DNA of 64,000 bases from Mycobacterium sp. JS623 (GTDB lineage Bacteria > Actinomycetota > Actinomycetes > Mycobacteriales > Mycobacteriaceae). The translations under genes were made by a program, and so were the position numbers. Where the stretch lies: assembly GCF_000328565.1 (NCBI RefSeq), contig NC_019966.1:2170001-2234000 (forward strand), in the 5' to 3' direction. Below, piece after piece: positions 35,345 to 46,842 of the stretch (position 1 is its first letter; every line of letters starts with the position of its first letter). Under the pieces are notes generated by a model, which saw only the letters and a program-made list of their open reading frames with translations, was not told the DNA's origin and did not search any database.

Positions 35345-37210
35345 GTGAGCGCACCAACCACGCGACCGCCGGAGCAGACGAATGGGGGTCAGCCCGTGCC
35401 TGCTGCCGCTAAGCCGACGCCGAAGAACGGCACCGCGCAACCGAAACGCGTTGCGCCGCACCAACTCACCGGTGCGCAGGCCGTAATCCGATCACTCGAG
35501 GAACTCGACGTCGACGTCATCTTCGGCATTCCCGGCGGCGCTGTGTTGCCGGTCTATGACCCGCTTTTCGACTCGCAGAAGCTGCGGCACGTGTTGGTCC
35601 GCCACGAGCAGGGTGCAGGACATGCCGCCAGCGGCTATGCACACGCCACCGGCAAGGTCGGCGTGTGCATGGCGACATCGGGTCCCGGCGCCACCAACTT
35701 GGTCACTCCGCTGGCCGATGCGCACATGGACTCGATCCCGATGGTGGCGATCACCGGTCAGGTCGGTCGCGGACTGATCGGCACCGACGCCTTCCAGGAG
35801 GCCGACATCTCCGGCATCACCATGCCGATCACCAAGCACAACTTCCTGGTCCGCGACGGCGACGACATCCCGCGGGCGATCGCCGAGGCATTCCATATCG
35901 CTTCGTCGGGTCGTCCCGGTCCGGTGCTCGTCGACATCCCGAAGGATGTGCTGCAGGGCCAATGCACGTTCAGCTGGCCGCCGCAGATCGATCTGCCCGG
36001 CTACAAGCCGAACACCAAGCCGCACAACCGACAGGTCCGCGAGGCCGCCAAGCTGATCGCGGCGGCCCGCAAGCCGGTGCTCTATGTCGGCGGCGGGGTG
36101 ATCCGCGGCGAGGCCACCGAGCAACTGCTGGATTTGGCCGAGCTGACCGGCATCCCTGTGGTCACCACGCTGATGGCGCGCGGCGCGTTTCCCGACAGCC
36201 ACCCGCAGCACATGGGCATGCCGGGCATGCACGGCACCGTGTCGGCGGTCGCGGCGTTGCAGCGCAGCGATCTGCTGATCGCGCTCGGCACCCGTTTCGA
36301 CGACCGCGTGACGGGCAAGCTGGATTCCTTTGCGCCAGAAGCCAAAGTCATCCACGCCGACATCGACCCCGCCGAGATCGGCAAGAACCGGCACGCCGAC
36401 GTCCCGATCGTCGGCGACGTCAAGGCCGTCATCACCGATCTGATCGAGGCGCTGCGCAAGGACGGCACCATCGGCTCGATCAAGATCGACAACTGGTGGG
36501 AATACCTGCGCGGCGTTCAGTCGACGTACCCGCTGAGCTACGGGCCGCAGAGCGACGGCAGCCTGTCGCCGGAGTACGTCATCGAAACGCTTGGCAAGAT
36601 GGCCGGACCCGACGCCGTGTACGTCGCAGGCGTTGGGCAGCACCAGATGTGGGCCGCGCAGTTCATCAAATACGAGAACCCGAAGACGTGGCTGAATTCC
36701 GGCGGTCTTGGCACCATGGGCTTCGCCGTTCCCGCGGCGATGGGCGCCAAGTTCGGCCGCCCGGAGGCCGAGGTGTGGGCCATCGACGGCGACGGCTGCT
36801 TCCAGATGACCAACCAGGAACTGGCCACGTGTGCGGTCGAGGGCGCACCGATCAAGGTGGCCATCATCAACAACGGCAACCTTGGCATGGTGCGGCAGTG
36901 GCAGACGCTGTTCTACGCAGAGCGGTACAGCCAAACGGATCTGGCCACGCACTCGCACCGCATCCCGGATTTCGTGATGCTGGCCGAGGCGATGGGCTGT
37001 GTCGGATTGCGTTGTGAGCGCGCAGAAGACGTCGAGGACGTCATCAGGCAGGCGCGTGAGATCAACGACCGGCCGGTCGTAATCGACTTCATCGTCGGCG
37101 CCGACGCCCAGGTGTGGCCGATGGTGGCCGCAGGCACCAGCAATGACGAGATCCAGGCCGCGAAGGGCATCCGCCCGCTGTTTGACGATCCCGAAGAAGG
37201 GCACGCCTGA
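35345..37210 (+). CDS. ilvB: acetolactate synthase large subunit
   Basis: A 621-residue ThDP-dependent enzyme (Rv3003c) condensing pyruvate with pyruvate or 2-oxobutyrate in valine, leucine and isoleucine synthesis. The N-terminal extension (about 30 residues, Pro/Thr-rich) precedes [23 protein letters not shown] with the catalytic Glu in [14 protein letters not shown]. The ThDP/Mg motif is [20 protein letters not shown]-binding region between. The GTG at 35345 follows a weak SD. It is the first structural gene of ilvB-ilvN-ilvC; its stop overlaps ilvN (TGATG). Confidence 0.97.
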   Translation: MSAPTTRPPEQTNGGQPVPAAAKPTPKNGTAQPKRVAPHQLTGAQAVIRSLEELDVDVIFGIPGGAVLPVYDPLFDSQKLRHVLVRHEQGAGHAASGYAHATGKVGVCMATSGPGATNLVTPLADAHMDSIPMVAITGQVGRGLIGTDAFQEADISGITMPITKHNFLVRDGDDIPRAIAEAFHIASSGRPGPVLVDIPKDVLQGQCTFSWPPQIDLPGYKPNTKPHNRQVREAAKLIAAARKPVLYVGGGVIRGEATEQLLDLAELTGIPVVTTLMARGAFPDSHPQHMGMPGMHGTVSAVAALQRSDLLIALGTRFDDRVTGKLDSFAPEAKVIHADIDPAEIGKNRHADVPIVGDVKAVITDLIEALRKDGTIGSIKIDNWWEYLRGVQSTYPLSYGPQSDGSLSPEYVIETLGKMAGPDAVYVAGVGQHQMWAAQFIKYENPKTWLNSGGLGTMGFAVPAAMGAKFGRPEAEVWAIDGDGCFQMTNQELATCAVEGAPIKVAIINNGNLGMVRQWQTLFYAERYSQTDLATHSHRIPDFVMLAEAMGCVGLRCERAEDVEDVIRQAREINDRPVVIDFIVGADAQVWPMVAAGTSNDEIQAAKGIRPLFDDPEEGHA

Positions 37211-37716
37211 TGACTGTTAACACGCACACGCTGTCCGTGCTCGTCGAGGACAAGCCCGGCGTGCTCGCCAGGGTCGCGTCGCTGTTCTCGCGACGCGGCT
37301 TCAATATCCAGTCGCTGGCTGTTGGTGCGACCGAGCAGAAGGACATGTCGCGGATGACGATCGTCGTCAGCGTCGAGGACTCACCGCTCGAGCAGATCAC
37401 CAAGCAACTGAACAAGCTCATCAACGTGATCAAGATCGTCGAGCAGGAGCCCGATAACTCGGTCGACCGTGAGCTCGCCTTGATCAAGGTGCGCGCCGAT
37501 GCCGCCACCCGCAGTCAGGTCATCGAGGCAGTGAATCTTTTCCGCGCCAAAGTCGTTGATGTGTCTACGGAGTCGTTGATCATCGAGACGACCGGCACTC
37601 CCGAGAAGCTGGAGGCGCTGCTGCGAGTGCTGGAACCGTACGGCATTCGTGAGCTCGTGCAGTCCGGTGTGGTTTCGCTGTCGCGCGGTCCGCGCGGCAT
37701 CGGCACCGTCAAGTAA
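37210..37716 (+). CDS. ilvN: acetolactate synthase small (regulatory) subunit
   Basis: A 168-residue regulatory subunit with an N-terminal ACT domain: HTLSVLVEDKPGVLARVASLFSRRGFNIQSLAVGATEQKDMSRMTIVVS, which binds valine for feedback inhibition, and a C-terminal helical region ending VVSLSRGPRGIGTVK. One-base overlap with the ilvB stop (TGATG) gives translational coupling, so the two subunits are made together. The length equals the M. tuberculosis protein. Confidence 0.96.
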   Translation: MTVNTHTLSVLVEDKPGVLARVASLFSRRGFNIQSLAVGATEQKDMSRMTIVVSVEDSPLEQITKQLNKLINVIKIVEQEPDNSVDRELALIKVRADAATRSQVIEAVNLFRAKVVDVSTESLIIETTGTPEKLEALLRVLEPYGIRELVQSGVVSLSRGPRGIGTVK

Positions 37717-37739
37717 GCCCCAAATCAGTTCGAAGATAA

Positions 37740-38762
<1,023 letters not shown>

Positions 38763-38777
38763 ACCGTACCCGTGCGA

Positions 38778-38821
38778 GTTGTGTGCAGTTGGTAGCGCTA
38801 ACGCCACAAACTGCACACAAC
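38778..38821. terminator. bidirectional hairpin between ilvC and wrbA
   Basis: GTTGTGTGCAGTT (38778-38790) and AACTGCACACAAC (38809-38821) pair perfectly over 13 bases, extending inward with two mismatches to a 20-position stem around a 4-base loop (38798-38801). The genes on either side converge, so it would stop transcription from both sides. Confidence 0.8.
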
Positions 38822-38823
38822 CG

Positions 38824-39423
38824 CTAAGAAGTAAGTCGGTCTGCGACTGCGACAACGCGCTTGGCCAAATGGTCGAGCGCGTTGTTCGTCGCGTCGTCGA
38901 ACTCGCTGATGTTGTCGTGCCCCGCGGTGAGGCTCGCGCCGTACGGGTTTCCGTCGACGAACTTCAGCGCGTCGGTGTACCCCGGCGGCACGATGATGCC
39001 GCCGAAGTGCATCAGCGTGACGTACAGCGTGAGCAGTGTGGTCTCCTGGCCGCCGTGCGCGGTGTTGGTCGACGTAAAGCCCGCATATACCTTGTCGGCC
39101 AGCTTGCCCTCAGACCACAGGCCGCCAAGCGAGTCGAGAAAATTGCGCATCTGCGAAGCGACCGAACCGAATCGGGTCGGCGACCCAAAGATCACCGCGT
39201 CGGCCCAGACGATGTCGTCACCGGTCGCGTGTGGAAGGTCTTTGGTGGCTTCGTAGTTCGCCGTCCACGCGGGATTCTGCGCGAACGACGCAGGGTCACG
39301 TGTTTCGGCGACAGGACGAATGCGCACTTCAGCGCCCGCAGCCTCCGCGGCCGCAGCGATGCGTCGCGCCATCGTGGTGCCGTGCCCGGTGGCGGAGTAG
39401 TAGATCACCGCGAGTTTGGTCAT
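38824..39423 (-). CDS. wrbA: NAD(P)H:quinone oxidoreductase, WrbA-type flavodoxin
   Basis: A 199-residue flavodoxin-fold quinone reductase. The FMN phosphate loop is YYSATGHGTTMARRIA; further signatures are SPTRFGSVASQMRNFLD and GFTSTNTAHGGQETTLLTLYVTLMHFG, diagnostic of WrbA. It reduces quinones by two electrons, preventing oxidative stress. Its start overlaps the stop of the FAD oxidoreductase gene (ATGA), making a two-gene unit. It ends against the ilvC hairpin. Confidence 0.93.
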   Translation of the reverse strand: MTKLAVIYYSATGHGTTMARRIAAAAEAAGAEVRIRPVAETRDPASFAQNPAWTANYEATKDLPHATGDDIVWADAVIFGSPTRFGSVASQMRNFLDSLGGLWSEGKLADKVYAGFTSTNTAHGGQETTLLTLYVTLMHFGGIIVPPGYTDALKFVDGNPYGASLTAGHDNISEFDDATNNALDHLAKRVVAVADRLTS

Positions 39424-40862
39424 GGCGACAGCTTAGGCAGCGTCTTGATGCCGAATTCACGACGCAACACCGTGCGCGCGGCGTAGTACCCGGCCATGCC
39501 GTGCACGCCGCCCCCGGGTGGTGTCGCCGATGAGCACAGATACGCCTTGGGTATCGGCGTGCTCCACGGATTCAGCCGCGGCGTCGGCCCTGCCAACGCG
39601 TGGAACAGCGTATTGCCGCCAACCCCGATGTCGCCGCCGACGAGGTTGGCGTTGTGATCGGCCAACCGCGCCGCCGGTACCGAGCGGACCGCCACCACGA
39701 CATCGCGGAAGCCGGGAGCAAAACGCTCGAAAACCCTTGTGACGGTTTCGCTCTGGTCGACAGTCGACCCCGAAGGCACATGCGCATATGTCCACAGCGG
39801 GCGTCGGCCTGCACTGTCGATTCGGCCAGGATCGACCAGATGCGGCAGCGCGGCCAGCACCATCGGCCATTCCGGATGGCGGCCCGCTGCGGCTTCCGCC
39901 TCGGCGTGCGCCATCTGCTCGCGGGTGCCGCCCATGTGCAGGGTCGGCGCGTCGGCCAGCCGCGGGTCGGCCCACGGGATCTCGCCCGACAGCACGAAAT
40001 CAACCTTCGCCACACCAGGTCCGAAACGGTAGCGCTGCAAGGCCTTTGCATACTTCGATGGCAATCGGTCGCCGTAAACGGATAACAGGGCGGTAGGCGC
40101 GGTGTCGTAAAGCACCACGCCCGAAGGGGGTTCGGTGATCTTCGTTCCCGGTATCACCGTGCCGCCGTGGGCCTGCAGGTCGGCGATGAGCGCGTCGGGG
40201 ATGGCTTGACTGCCGCCTGTCGGTATCGGCCAGCCGACGGTATGCGCCAGAACGGCGAGCATCAGCCCTGCACCCGCGGACACCAGCGACGGCATCTGCG
40301 AAATCGTATGCGCCGCAACACCGGTGAACAGCGCGCGGGCATCCACCCCCGACAACACCCGCCAGGCCGGCGTGCCCTGCTCGACGAGTCGACGCGCCAC
40401 CGCGACCGCCGCGATCAGGTCGGTGGTCGGAATCGAGCGTTTGTCGCCAAGCAGCAGCTTGAGCACCGCCCCGTCACGCTCGACAAGCGGGCCCAGCAGA
40501 CGACGCCACGACTGTCCGTCGATCAGCTCCGCGCTGGTGCGGTCCAAGTCGTGATATCCGACGGCCGCGGGTCGTCCCGGCAGCGGGTTGGCGTAGGACA
40601 CCTCCGGTGCCGTCACCCTCACCCCGCGGGCGGGCAGATCGAACTCGGCCAGGAACGGCGATGCCAGCGCCAGCGGATGAACGGCCGAACAGATGTCGTG
40701 CGACACCCCGGAAAACTCCGGGTCAGCCAGCGTGCGCGCGCCGCCGCCGACGGTGGGCTGCTCCTCGAAGACCTGCACCGAAAGACCGGCCCTGGCGCAG
40801 ATCACAGCGGCTGCCAAGCCGTTGGGTCCACTACCGACAACAGTGACGTCCACGCTCGCCAT
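39420..40862 (-). CDS. FAD-dependent oxidoreductase, phytoene-desaturase-like (Rv2997-like)
   Basis: A 480-residue flavoenzyme with the N-terminal dinucleotide loop VVGSGPNGLAAAVICARAGLSVQVFEEQ and the C-terminal amine-oxidase-like motif GGDIGVGGNTLFHALAGPTP plus GMAGYYAARTVLRREFG. It matches mycobacterial Rv2997 in length. Substrate unknown; it belongs to the carotenoid-desaturase/amine-oxidase superfamily. ATG 40862 (MASVDVTVVG) is chosen because the frame continues upstream only as antisense to serA. Coupled to wrbA by overlap, divergent from serA. Confidence 0.85.
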   Translation of the reverse strand: MASVDVTVVGSGPNGLAAAVICARAGLSVQVFEEQPTVGGGARTLADPEFSGVSHDICSAVHPLALASPFLAEFDLPARGVRVTAPEVSYANPLPGRPAAVGYHDLDRTSAELIDGQSWRRLLGPLVERDGAVLKLLLGDKRSIPTTDLIAAVAVARRLVEQGTPAWRVLSGVDARALFTGVAAHTISQMPSLVSAGAGLMLAVLAHTVGWPIPTGGSQAIPDALIADLQAHGGTVIPGTKITEPPSGVVLYDTAPTALLSVYGDRLPSKYAKALQRYRFGPGVAKVDFVLSGEIPWADPRLADAPTLHMGGTREQMAHAEAEAAAGRHPEWPMVLAALPHLVDPGRIDSAGRRPLWTYAHVPSGSTVDQSETVTRVFERFAPGFRDVVVAVRSVPAARLADHNANLVGGDIGVGGNTLFHALAGPTPRLNPWSTPIPKAYLCSSATPPGGGVHGMAGYYAARTVLRREFGIKTLPKLSP

Positions 40863-40909
40863 TCTCCCGCCCACCACCCCGCCATTACAGCCCACTACGC
40901 TGTGTGGGC

Positions 40910-42496
40910 GTGAGCCTTCCTGTTGTACTGATCGCCGACAAACTGGCTGAATCGACCGTCGCCGCACTTGGTGACCAGGTAGAGGTCCGCTGGGTCGACG
41001 GCCCGGACCGAGAGAAGCTGCTGGCCGCCGTGCCGGACGCCGACGCGCTGTTGGTGCGTTCCGCGACTACCGTCGACGCCGAGGTGTTGACCGCCGGGTC
41101 CAAGCTCAAGATCGTCGCCCGCGCCGGCGTGGGGCTGGACAACGTCGACGTCGACGCCGCGACCTCCCGTGGCGTGCTGGTGGTCAATGCACCGACGTCG
41201 AACATCCATAGCGCCGCCGAGCATGCGGTGGCATTGATGCTTGCTGCCGCCAGGGAGATTCCGGCGGCCGACGCGTCGCTACGCGAGCACACCTGGAAGC
41301 GCTCGAAGTTCTCCGGCACCGAGATATTCGGCAAGACGGTCGGCGTCGTGGGACTCGGCCGCATCGGCCAGCTGGTGGCACAGCGTCTGGCGGCGTTCGG
41401 CACGCACGTCGTCGCATACGACCCATACGTGTCGGCGGCGCGCGCCGCGCAACTCGGCATCGAGCTGCTGACGCTTGACGAGCTGCTGAGCCGCGCCGAC
41501 TTCATCTCCGTGCACCTGCCGAAGACCCCGGAAACCGCGGGGCTGATCGGCAAGGAGGCGCTGGCCAAGACGAAGCCTGGCGTGATCATCGTCAATGCTG
41601 CTCGCGGCGGGCTGGTCGACGAGGAGGCGCTGGCGGACGCCGTGCGTTCAGGACACGTGCGCGCCGCAGGCATCGACGTGTTCGCCACCGAGCCGACGAC
41701 CGACAGCCCGCTGTTTGACCTGCCCCAGGTTGTCGTCACGCCGCACCTCGGCGCATCGACGGGTGAGGCGCAGGACCGGGCCGGCACCGACGTCGCCGAG
41801 AGCGTGAAGCTCGCGCTCGCCGGTGAATTCGTGCCTGACGCCGTCAACGTCGGTGGCGGGGTCGTCGGTGAGGAAGTGGCGCCGTGGCTCGACCTGGTCC
41901 GGAAGCTCGGCGTCCTCGTCGGTGTGCTGTGCAGCGAGCTGCCGGTGTCGTTGTCGGTGCAAGTGCGCGGCGAACTGGCTTCGGAAGACGTTGAGGTGCT
42001 GAGACTTTCGGCGTTGCGAGGACTGTTCTCCGCCGTCATCGAAGATCCGGTGACGTTCGTCAACGCGCCCGCGTTGGCCGCCGAGCGTGGCGTCGAGGCC
42101 GACATCAGCACGGCCACCGAAAGTCCCAACCACCGCAGCGTTGTCGATGTGCGTGCGGTTTACGGCGACGGGTCGGTGGCCAACGTCGCCGGCACGCTGT
42201 CGGGACCGCAGCAAGTCGAGAAGATCGTCCAGATCAACGGTCGTAACTTCGATCTGCGGGCCGAGGGCGTCTATCTGATCGTCAACTACATCGATCAGCC
42301 CGGCACGCTCGGCAAGATCGGCACGCTGCTCGGCACCGCCGACATCAACATCCATGCGGCGCAACTCAGCGAGGACGCCGAGGGGCCGGGCGCGACGATC
42401 CTGCTGCGGATCGACCGCGACGTGCCCGCCGATGTCCGCGCCGCAATCACTGACGCCGTCGGCGCCAAACTCCTGGAAGTGGTCGATCTGTCGTGA
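40910..42496 (+). CDS. serA: D-3-phosphoglycerate dehydrogenase
   Basis: A 528-residue enzyme (Rv2996c) for the first step of serine synthesis. The NAD-binding loop is [17 protein letters not shown]; active-site residues are within [12 protein letters not shown] and the His in [10 protein letters not shown]. The C-terminus has the intervening ASB domain and an ACT domain ([21 protein letters not shown]), binding serine. GTG 40910 gives the conserved [12 protein letters not shown] start; TACGCT at 40896-40901 fits a leaderless mRNA. leuB follows with a four-base overlap. Confidence 0.97.
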   Translation: MSLPVVLIADKLAESTVAALGDQVEVRWVDGPDREKLLAAVPDADALLVRSATTVDAEVLTAGSKLKIVARAGVGLDNVDVDAATSRGVLVVNAPTSNIHSAAEHAVALMLAAAREIPAADASLREHTWKRSKFSGTEIFGKTVGVVGLGRIGQLVAQRLAAFGTHVVAYDPYVSAARAAQLGIELLTLDELLSRADFISVHLPKTPETAGLIGKEALAKTKPGVIIVNAARGGLVDEEALADAVRSGHVRAAGIDVFATEPTTDSPLFDLPQVVVTPHLGASTGEAQDRAGTDVAESVKLALAGEFVPDAVNVGGGVVGEEVAPWLDLVRKLGVLVGVLCSELPVSLSVQVRGELASEDVEVLRLSALRGLFSAVIEDPVTFVNAPALAAERGVEADISTATESPNHRSVVDVRAVYGDGSVANVAGTLSGPQQVEKIVQINGRNFDLRAEGVYLIVNYIDQPGTLGKIGTLLGTADINIHAAQLSEDAEGPGATILLRIDRDVPADVRAAITDAVGAKLLEVVDLS

Positions 42497-43503
42497 AATT
42501 GGCGATCATTGCCGGCGACGGCATCGGCCCCGAGGTCGTCAGCGAGGCCCTCAAGGTGCTCGACGCAGTCGTCCCCGGCGTCGAGAAGACCGAGTACGAC
42601 CTGGGCGCACGGCGCTACCACGCCACCGGCGAACTGCTCACCGAAGCCACTATCGAAGAGTTGCGCGGTCACGACGCGATCCTGCTCGGTGCCATCGGCG
42701 ACCCGTCAGTACCCAGCGGGGTGCTGGAACGCGGCCTGCTACTGAAGTTGCGCTTCGCGCTGGACCACCACGTCAACCTGCGGCCGGGCCGGCTGTATCC
42801 CGGTGTCAGCAGCCCGCTTTCGGGGGTGACTGGCATCGACTTCGTCGTCGTCCGCGAGGGCACCGAGGGCCCCTACACCGGCAACGGCGGCGTGCTGCGG
42901 GCCGGAACTCCGCAGGAGGTGGCGACCGAGGTCAGCGTCAACACCGCCTACGGCGTCGAGCGTGTTGTCCGTGACGCCTTCACCCGAGCGCAAAGCCGTC
43001 GCAAGCATCTGACCCTGGTGCACAAGACGAATGTGCTGACGTTCGCGGGCGGTCTATGGTCGCGCATCTTCGCCGAAGTCGGCAAGGATTTCCCGGACGT
43101 GGAAGTCGCATACCAACACATCGACGCGGTGACCATTCACATGGTCACCGATCCGGGCCGGTTCGACGTGATCGTCACCGACAACCTGTTCGGCGACATC
43201 ATCACCGACCTCGCCGCGGTGGTGTGCGGTGGCATAGGACTGGCCGCGAGCGGCAATATCGACGCGACGCGGACGAATCCGTCGATGTTCGAACCGGTGC
43301 ACGGCAGCGCGCCGGACATCGCGGGTCAGGGCGTCGCAGATCCAACCGCGGCGATCATGTCGGTGGCGCTGCTGCTTTCGCACGTCGGTGAACACGACGC
43401 CGCGGCCCGCGTCGACAAGGCCGTCGAGCAGCATCTCGCCACCCGCGGCGACGCAAAGCTGACCACAGCGCAGATCGGCGAGCGGATCGCGGCGAGCCTT
43501 TAG
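42493..43503 (+). CDS. leuB: 3-isopropylmalate dehydrogenase
   Basis: A 336-residue NAD-dependent decarboxylating dehydrogenase (Rv2995c) of leucine synthesis. Motifs: [16 protein letters not shown] at the start, [40 protein letters not shown] and [20 protein letters not shown], which bind substrate, metal and NAD. A GTG start overlaps the serA stop (GTGA). The other leucine genes leuC and leuD are about 7 kb further on. A MarR fragment follows in the same frame after the leuB stop. Confidence 0.97.
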   Translation: MKLAIIAGDGIGPEVVSEALKVLDAVVPGVEKTEYDLGARRYHATGELLTEATIEELRGHDAILLGAIGDPSVPSGVLERGLLLKLRFALDHHVNLRPGRLYPGVSSPLSGVTGIDFVVVREGTEGPYTGNGGVLRAGTPQEVATEVSVNTAYGVERVVRDAFTRAQSRRKHLTLVHKTNVLTFAGGLWSRIFAEVGKDFPDVEVAYQHIDAVTIHMVTDPGRFDVIVTDNLFGDIITDLAAVVCGGIGLAASGNIDATRTNPSMFEPVHGSAPDIAGQGVADPTAAIMSVALLLSHVGEHDAAARVDKAVEQHLATRGDAKLTTAQIGERIAASL

Positions 43504-43749
43504 GCCGGCGAGGGCGACGCTGTTCCTGACAGTAGGCGGTCTGCGGGGTTCGTCAAAGACGCGGACCGGCCACCGCGCGGTCGTGCGCGTTCGCTCGAGC
43601 TGACGACAGCCGGTGCCAAGCGGTTGGCGGCGGCACATGCCGCCGTGACCGGCGTCGATTCGGCGATGACCGGCGGGTTATCGCCGACGGCAGGGCGGCA
43701 GCTCACGGCGTCGCTGACGCGCTGCGCAGAGAATCTGGAGATCGGCTGA
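43504..43749 (+). pseudogene. C-terminal fragment of a MarR-family regulator
   Basis: About 82 codons without a start codon lie directly after the leuB stop in the same reading frame. They read ...AGFVKDADRPPRGRARSLELTTAGAKRL, the MarR wing and its C-terminal helix, followed by DSAMTGGLSPTAGRQLTASLTRCAENLEIG and TGA at 43747-43749. The dimerisation and recognition helices at the N-terminus are missing, so this is a broken gene at the left edge of an insertion. Confidence 0.75.
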
Positions 43750-43804
43750 GACTCACAGCTGCGGTTCATCTGTCGTCCACTTGACCCCTGAAGGCTTCCT
43801 CAAC

Positions 43805-45388
43805 ATGAGGCCCAGTCGAAAGTTGGTCGTGATCGCGATGGTGCTTGCCTTGGTTTCGGCATCGTGTGCGAGTGGGGCGTCGAATGCGAACACCGCGACG
43901 CCGATTCACCACTTGGTGGTGATCTTTCAGGAGAACGTATCGTTCGACCACTACTTCGGCACCTATCCTCACGCCGCCAACATCGACGGTCAGCCCTTCA
44001 CCGCACAACAGGGAACCCCGCCGGTCGATGGGCTGACGCCGAAGTTGATGACGGACAACCCCAACAAAGGGGCACCGATGCGCCTGGGCGGCCCCGCCCA
44101 ACAGGTCACGTGCGACCAGGACCACGAATACACCGCCGAACAAAAGGCTTTCCACGGCGGAGCGATGGATCAGTTCATCGAGAACACCGAGATCTCCGAC
44201 TGCAAGCCGCCGGTGTTCAAGGTGCCGGGCATGGTGATGGCCTACTACGACGGCAATTCAGTGACCGCGCTGTGGAACTTCGCACAGCACTACGCGATGA
44301 GTGACAATTCCTACGACACCACGTTTGGTCCGTCGACACCGGGCCATCTCAGCCTGATCTCAGGTCAAACCCATGGTGTGACAAAGGAATTCATGCCGAG
44401 CGGGGCGAAATTCCCGGCAGGTGAGGTTGTCGAGAACGCTGGCAACGGCCAGGGCACCGTGATCGGTGACGCGCAGCCGTTCGGCGATGACTGTTCGAGT
44501 CGCGATCAAGTGCAGCTCAGCGCGGACAATAAGAACATCGGCGACCTCCTCAACGCCAAGAACGTGACCTGGGGCTACTTTCAGGGCGGGTTCAAGCCGA
44601 CGTCGACCAAGCCGGACGGCACGGCGGTCTGCGGGGCGAGCCACAACGTGGGCGCCGTGCTCGGTGGCACAGGCAAATCCGGCCCGATGTCGCTCGGCGC
44701 GAAGGACGACTACATCCCTCACCACGAACCGTTCCAGTACTACCCATCGACGGCGAACCCCCATCACCTGCCGCCCGGCTCGGTCGACAAGGTAGGCCAA
44801 ACCGATTCGGCCAACCACCAATACGACCTCTCCGACCTCTGGGCCGCCGCCGACGCCGGCCATCTTCCCGCGGTGAGCTTCCTGAAGGCCGCGGGCTACC
44901 AGGACGGGCACCCTGAGTACTCCGATCCGCTCGACGAGCAACAGTTTCTGGTCGAGACCGTCAACCATCTGCAGAAGCTGCCCGAGTGGAAAGACATGGC
45001 AATCGTCATTGCCTACGACGATTCCGACGGCTGGTACGACCACAAACCATCGCCGACGGTATCCAGTTCCGCGTCATCCGCCGACGCGCTGTCGAGACCG
45101 GGGACCTGTGGCACCAACGGTGGCGCCGCGAAGTACCAGGGCCGCTGCGGTTATGGACCCAGGCTGCCGTTGCTGGTCATCTCGCCCTATGCGAAGCCGG
45201 ACTTCGTCGATCACACCCAGACGGATCAGACTTCGATTCTGCGGTTCATCGAGGACAACTGGGGCACCGGCCGCGTCGGCGACGATTCGTTCGACGCCCG
45301 AGCCGGCGTGCTCGACAACATGTTCGACTTCAGCGGGCACGCCCAGCCGCCGTTGGTGCTCAATCCGAAGACCGGCAATCCGGCGTAG
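43805..45388 (+). CDS. phospholipase C / acid phosphatase-type phosphoesterase, exported
   Basis: A 527-residue exported protein of the PF04185 phosphoesterase family, which includes mycobacterial Plc and AcpA enzymes. The signal peptide and lipobox-like VSASC precede the core; family motifs include HLVVIFQENVSFDHYFGTYP (the metal-binding Glu/Asn), TFGPSTPGHLSLISGQTHG, VIAYDDSDGWYDH and LPLLVISPYAKPDFVDHTQTDQTSILRFIEDNW. A metal-coordinated site for phosphodiester or phosphomonoester cleavage is therefore likely. TTG at 43781 would add eight residues; ATG 43805 begins the signal peptide. It lies alone between the MarR fragment and MFS gene, outside the conserved order. Confidence 0.88.
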   Translation: MRPSRKLVVIAMVLALVSASCASGASNANTATPIHHLVVIFQENVSFDHYFGTYPHAANIDGQPFTAQQGTPPVDGLTPKLMTDNPNKGAPMRLGGPAQQVTCDQDHEYTAEQKAFHGGAMDQFIENTEISDCKPPVFKVPGMVMAYYDGNSVTALWNFAQHYAMSDNSYDTTFGPSTPGHLSLISGQTHGVTKEFMPSGAKFPAGEVVENAGNGQGTVIGDAQPFGDDCSSRDQVQLSADNKNIGDLLNAKNVTWGYFQGGFKPTSTKPDGTAVCGASHNVGAVLGGTGKSGPMSLGAKDDYIPHHEPFQYYPSTANPHHLPPGSVDKVGQTDSANHQYDLSDLWAAADAGHLPAVSFLKAAGYQDGHPEYSDPLDEQQFLVETVNHLQKLPEWKDMAIVIAYDDSDGWYDHKPSPTVSSSASSADALSRPGTCGTNGGAAKYQGRCGYGPRLPLLVISPYAKPDFVDHTQTDQTSILRFIEDNWGTGRVGDDSFDARAGVLDNMFDFSGHAQPPLVLNPKTGNPA

Positions 45389-45515
45389 GCGTGCGCTAGA
45401 AGAGCCTTGTTCGACGTCGGTGCGGAATCTTGGCCGGACGACGAGTTCGTGGCCCTGATGGCTTGTGAAGCTAATCAAATTGCGAGAAGCGGACGAACTG
45501 ACACTGCTACCGTTG

Positions 45516-45529
45516 CCTCTTTTCAGAGG
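45516..45529. terminator. small hairpin between the convergent phosphoesterase and MFS genes
   Basis: CCTCT-TTTC-AGAGG, a perfect 5-4-5 stem right after the MFS stop codon (45530-45532 on the minus strand). Weak by itself; the only terminator-like structure seen in the 141-base gap (45389-45529), which otherwise holds no supported gene. Confidence 0.4.
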
Positions 45530-46738
45530 TTAAATATCCCAGTGGCGCAACGACTTTGACTGACTGCGATCGACGGGAACAAGCGGTAGCGCGATAAGCG
45601 GAAACAGCGCGCACACGGCGAACGCGACGGGGTAGCCGGCCGCTGCGATCAACCCTCCGAATAACGGCGGCGCGACACCGGCCGTCAGCAGTTGGCTGGT
45701 GTTCTGCGTGCCCAGCGCACGGCCGCTCCAGAACGGGCCCGCGATTTCGGCGATAGCGGTGAACGCAAGACCGTTGTCCGACACCGTGATCACCGAGGCA
45801 ATCACCATCATGGCGACGCTGACGGGGGAGTGCAGCCAATCAGTCAGGGCCAGCAGACCCATCGCCGCGGCCGCCGCCAGTGCGATCATGCGGATCGGTC
45901 GCAGACGTGAGCCCACCAGGTCCGACCAACGTCCGGCGGCGATTCGTCCACCGGCGCCAAGCAACTGGGCCACCGTCACCATCGCTCCCGCCGATGCCGC
46001 CGACCAACCGCGGTCGCTCATCAGCCATACCAATGTGAACGTCCACACCACCACTTGCGGCGCCACCAGCAGGCACGACACCGCGTGGATGCGCCACAAC
46101 ACCGAAGAGCCGCGGTACGGGTTGGCCAGATCGGCTTCATCGGCCTCATGTCGCGGCGGCCGTGGCGGATCGATCACCGCGAAGGCGCATACCACCGCCG
46201 ACACGGCGCACACCACCGCGGGGAACAGCAGCGCCACCGAGACACCGTGACTTTCCGCAAGACGCGGAATCACCAAGGCGCCCAGCCCGACTCCCAATGG
46301 CTGCGCCGTCTGCCTGATGCCCATCACGAGGCCGCGCTGCTCGGGCGGGAACCATCCGACGACCAACCGACCGCTAGCCGAGTTGCTGCTGGCCGCCGCC
46401 ATACCGCCAAGCAACAGGAACGCACCAACCGCGACGAGCGACTGCACCGACGCCGCCGCGAACGCTGCAGCCGCTGTCAGCGCCGAACCCAGCGCGAGCA
46501 CGATCCGCTCGCCGACCCGGTCGACCAGGTAACCCCACGCAATCAGCGTCGCCACCATGCCGAAGCTGGGCATCGACGAGAGCAGGCCGGCCTTCGCCAG
46601 ATCCAGCCCGCGGTCGGTGTGCAGCGTCGGGATGAGGAAGGCCGCACCGTTGATGAACACGTTGGCGAACAGCGTGCCGCCCAGCGCGATGGCCAACATC
46701 GACCAGCGCCGCATGGTGCTGATCGCTTCGACGGACAC
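45530..46738 (-). CDS. MFS transporter (Rv2994-like)
   Basis: A 402-residue 12-helix major-facilitator protein. It begins MSVEAISTMRRWSMLAIALGGTLFANVFINGAAFLIPTL; the motif A loop is DRVGERIVLALGSAL and the later GRLVVGWFPPEQRGLVMGIRQTAQPLGVGLGALVIPRL is typical of the family. Substrate unknown. The start could be GTG 46738 or the internal ATG at 46714. It is divergent from the FAH gene. In M. tuberculosis it adjoins leuB directly; here the MarR fragment and phosphoesterase are between them. Confidence 0.87.
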   Translation of the reverse strand: MSVEAISTMRRWSMLAIALGGTLFANVFINGAAFLIPTLHTDRGLDLAKAGLLSSMPSFGMVATLIAWGYLVDRVGERIVLALGSALTAAAAFAAASVQSLVAVGAFLLLGGMAAASSNSASGRLVVGWFPPEQRGLVMGIRQTAQPLGVGLGALVIPRLAESHGVSVALLFPAVVCAVSAVVCAFAVIDPPRPPRHEADEADLANPYRGSSVLWRIHAVSCLLVAPQVVVWTFTLVWLMSDRGWSAASAGAMVTVAQLLGAGGRIAAGRWSDLVGSRLRPIRMIALAAAAAMGLLALTDWLHSPVSVAMMVIASVITVSDNGLAFTAIAEIAGPFWSGRALGTQNTSQLLTAGVAPPLFGGLIAAAGYPVAFAVCALFPLIALPLVPVDRSQSKSLRHWDI

Positions 46739-46842
46739 GGGATTATCGTCGCACAGGCGTCTCAGGATGCTGAACTAATATTCCATATAGTGAGACGACG
46801 ACCGCGAAGGAGCGCCCCGACCACGGCCACTAGGCTGAGGCC

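Noticed and set aside
35492..37204. 570-codon open frame on the minus strand inside ilvB
   Set aside because: It is the antisense frame of a clear acetolactate synthase and is rich in Arg/Asp/His typical of GC-rich antisense shadows; no family match is visible.
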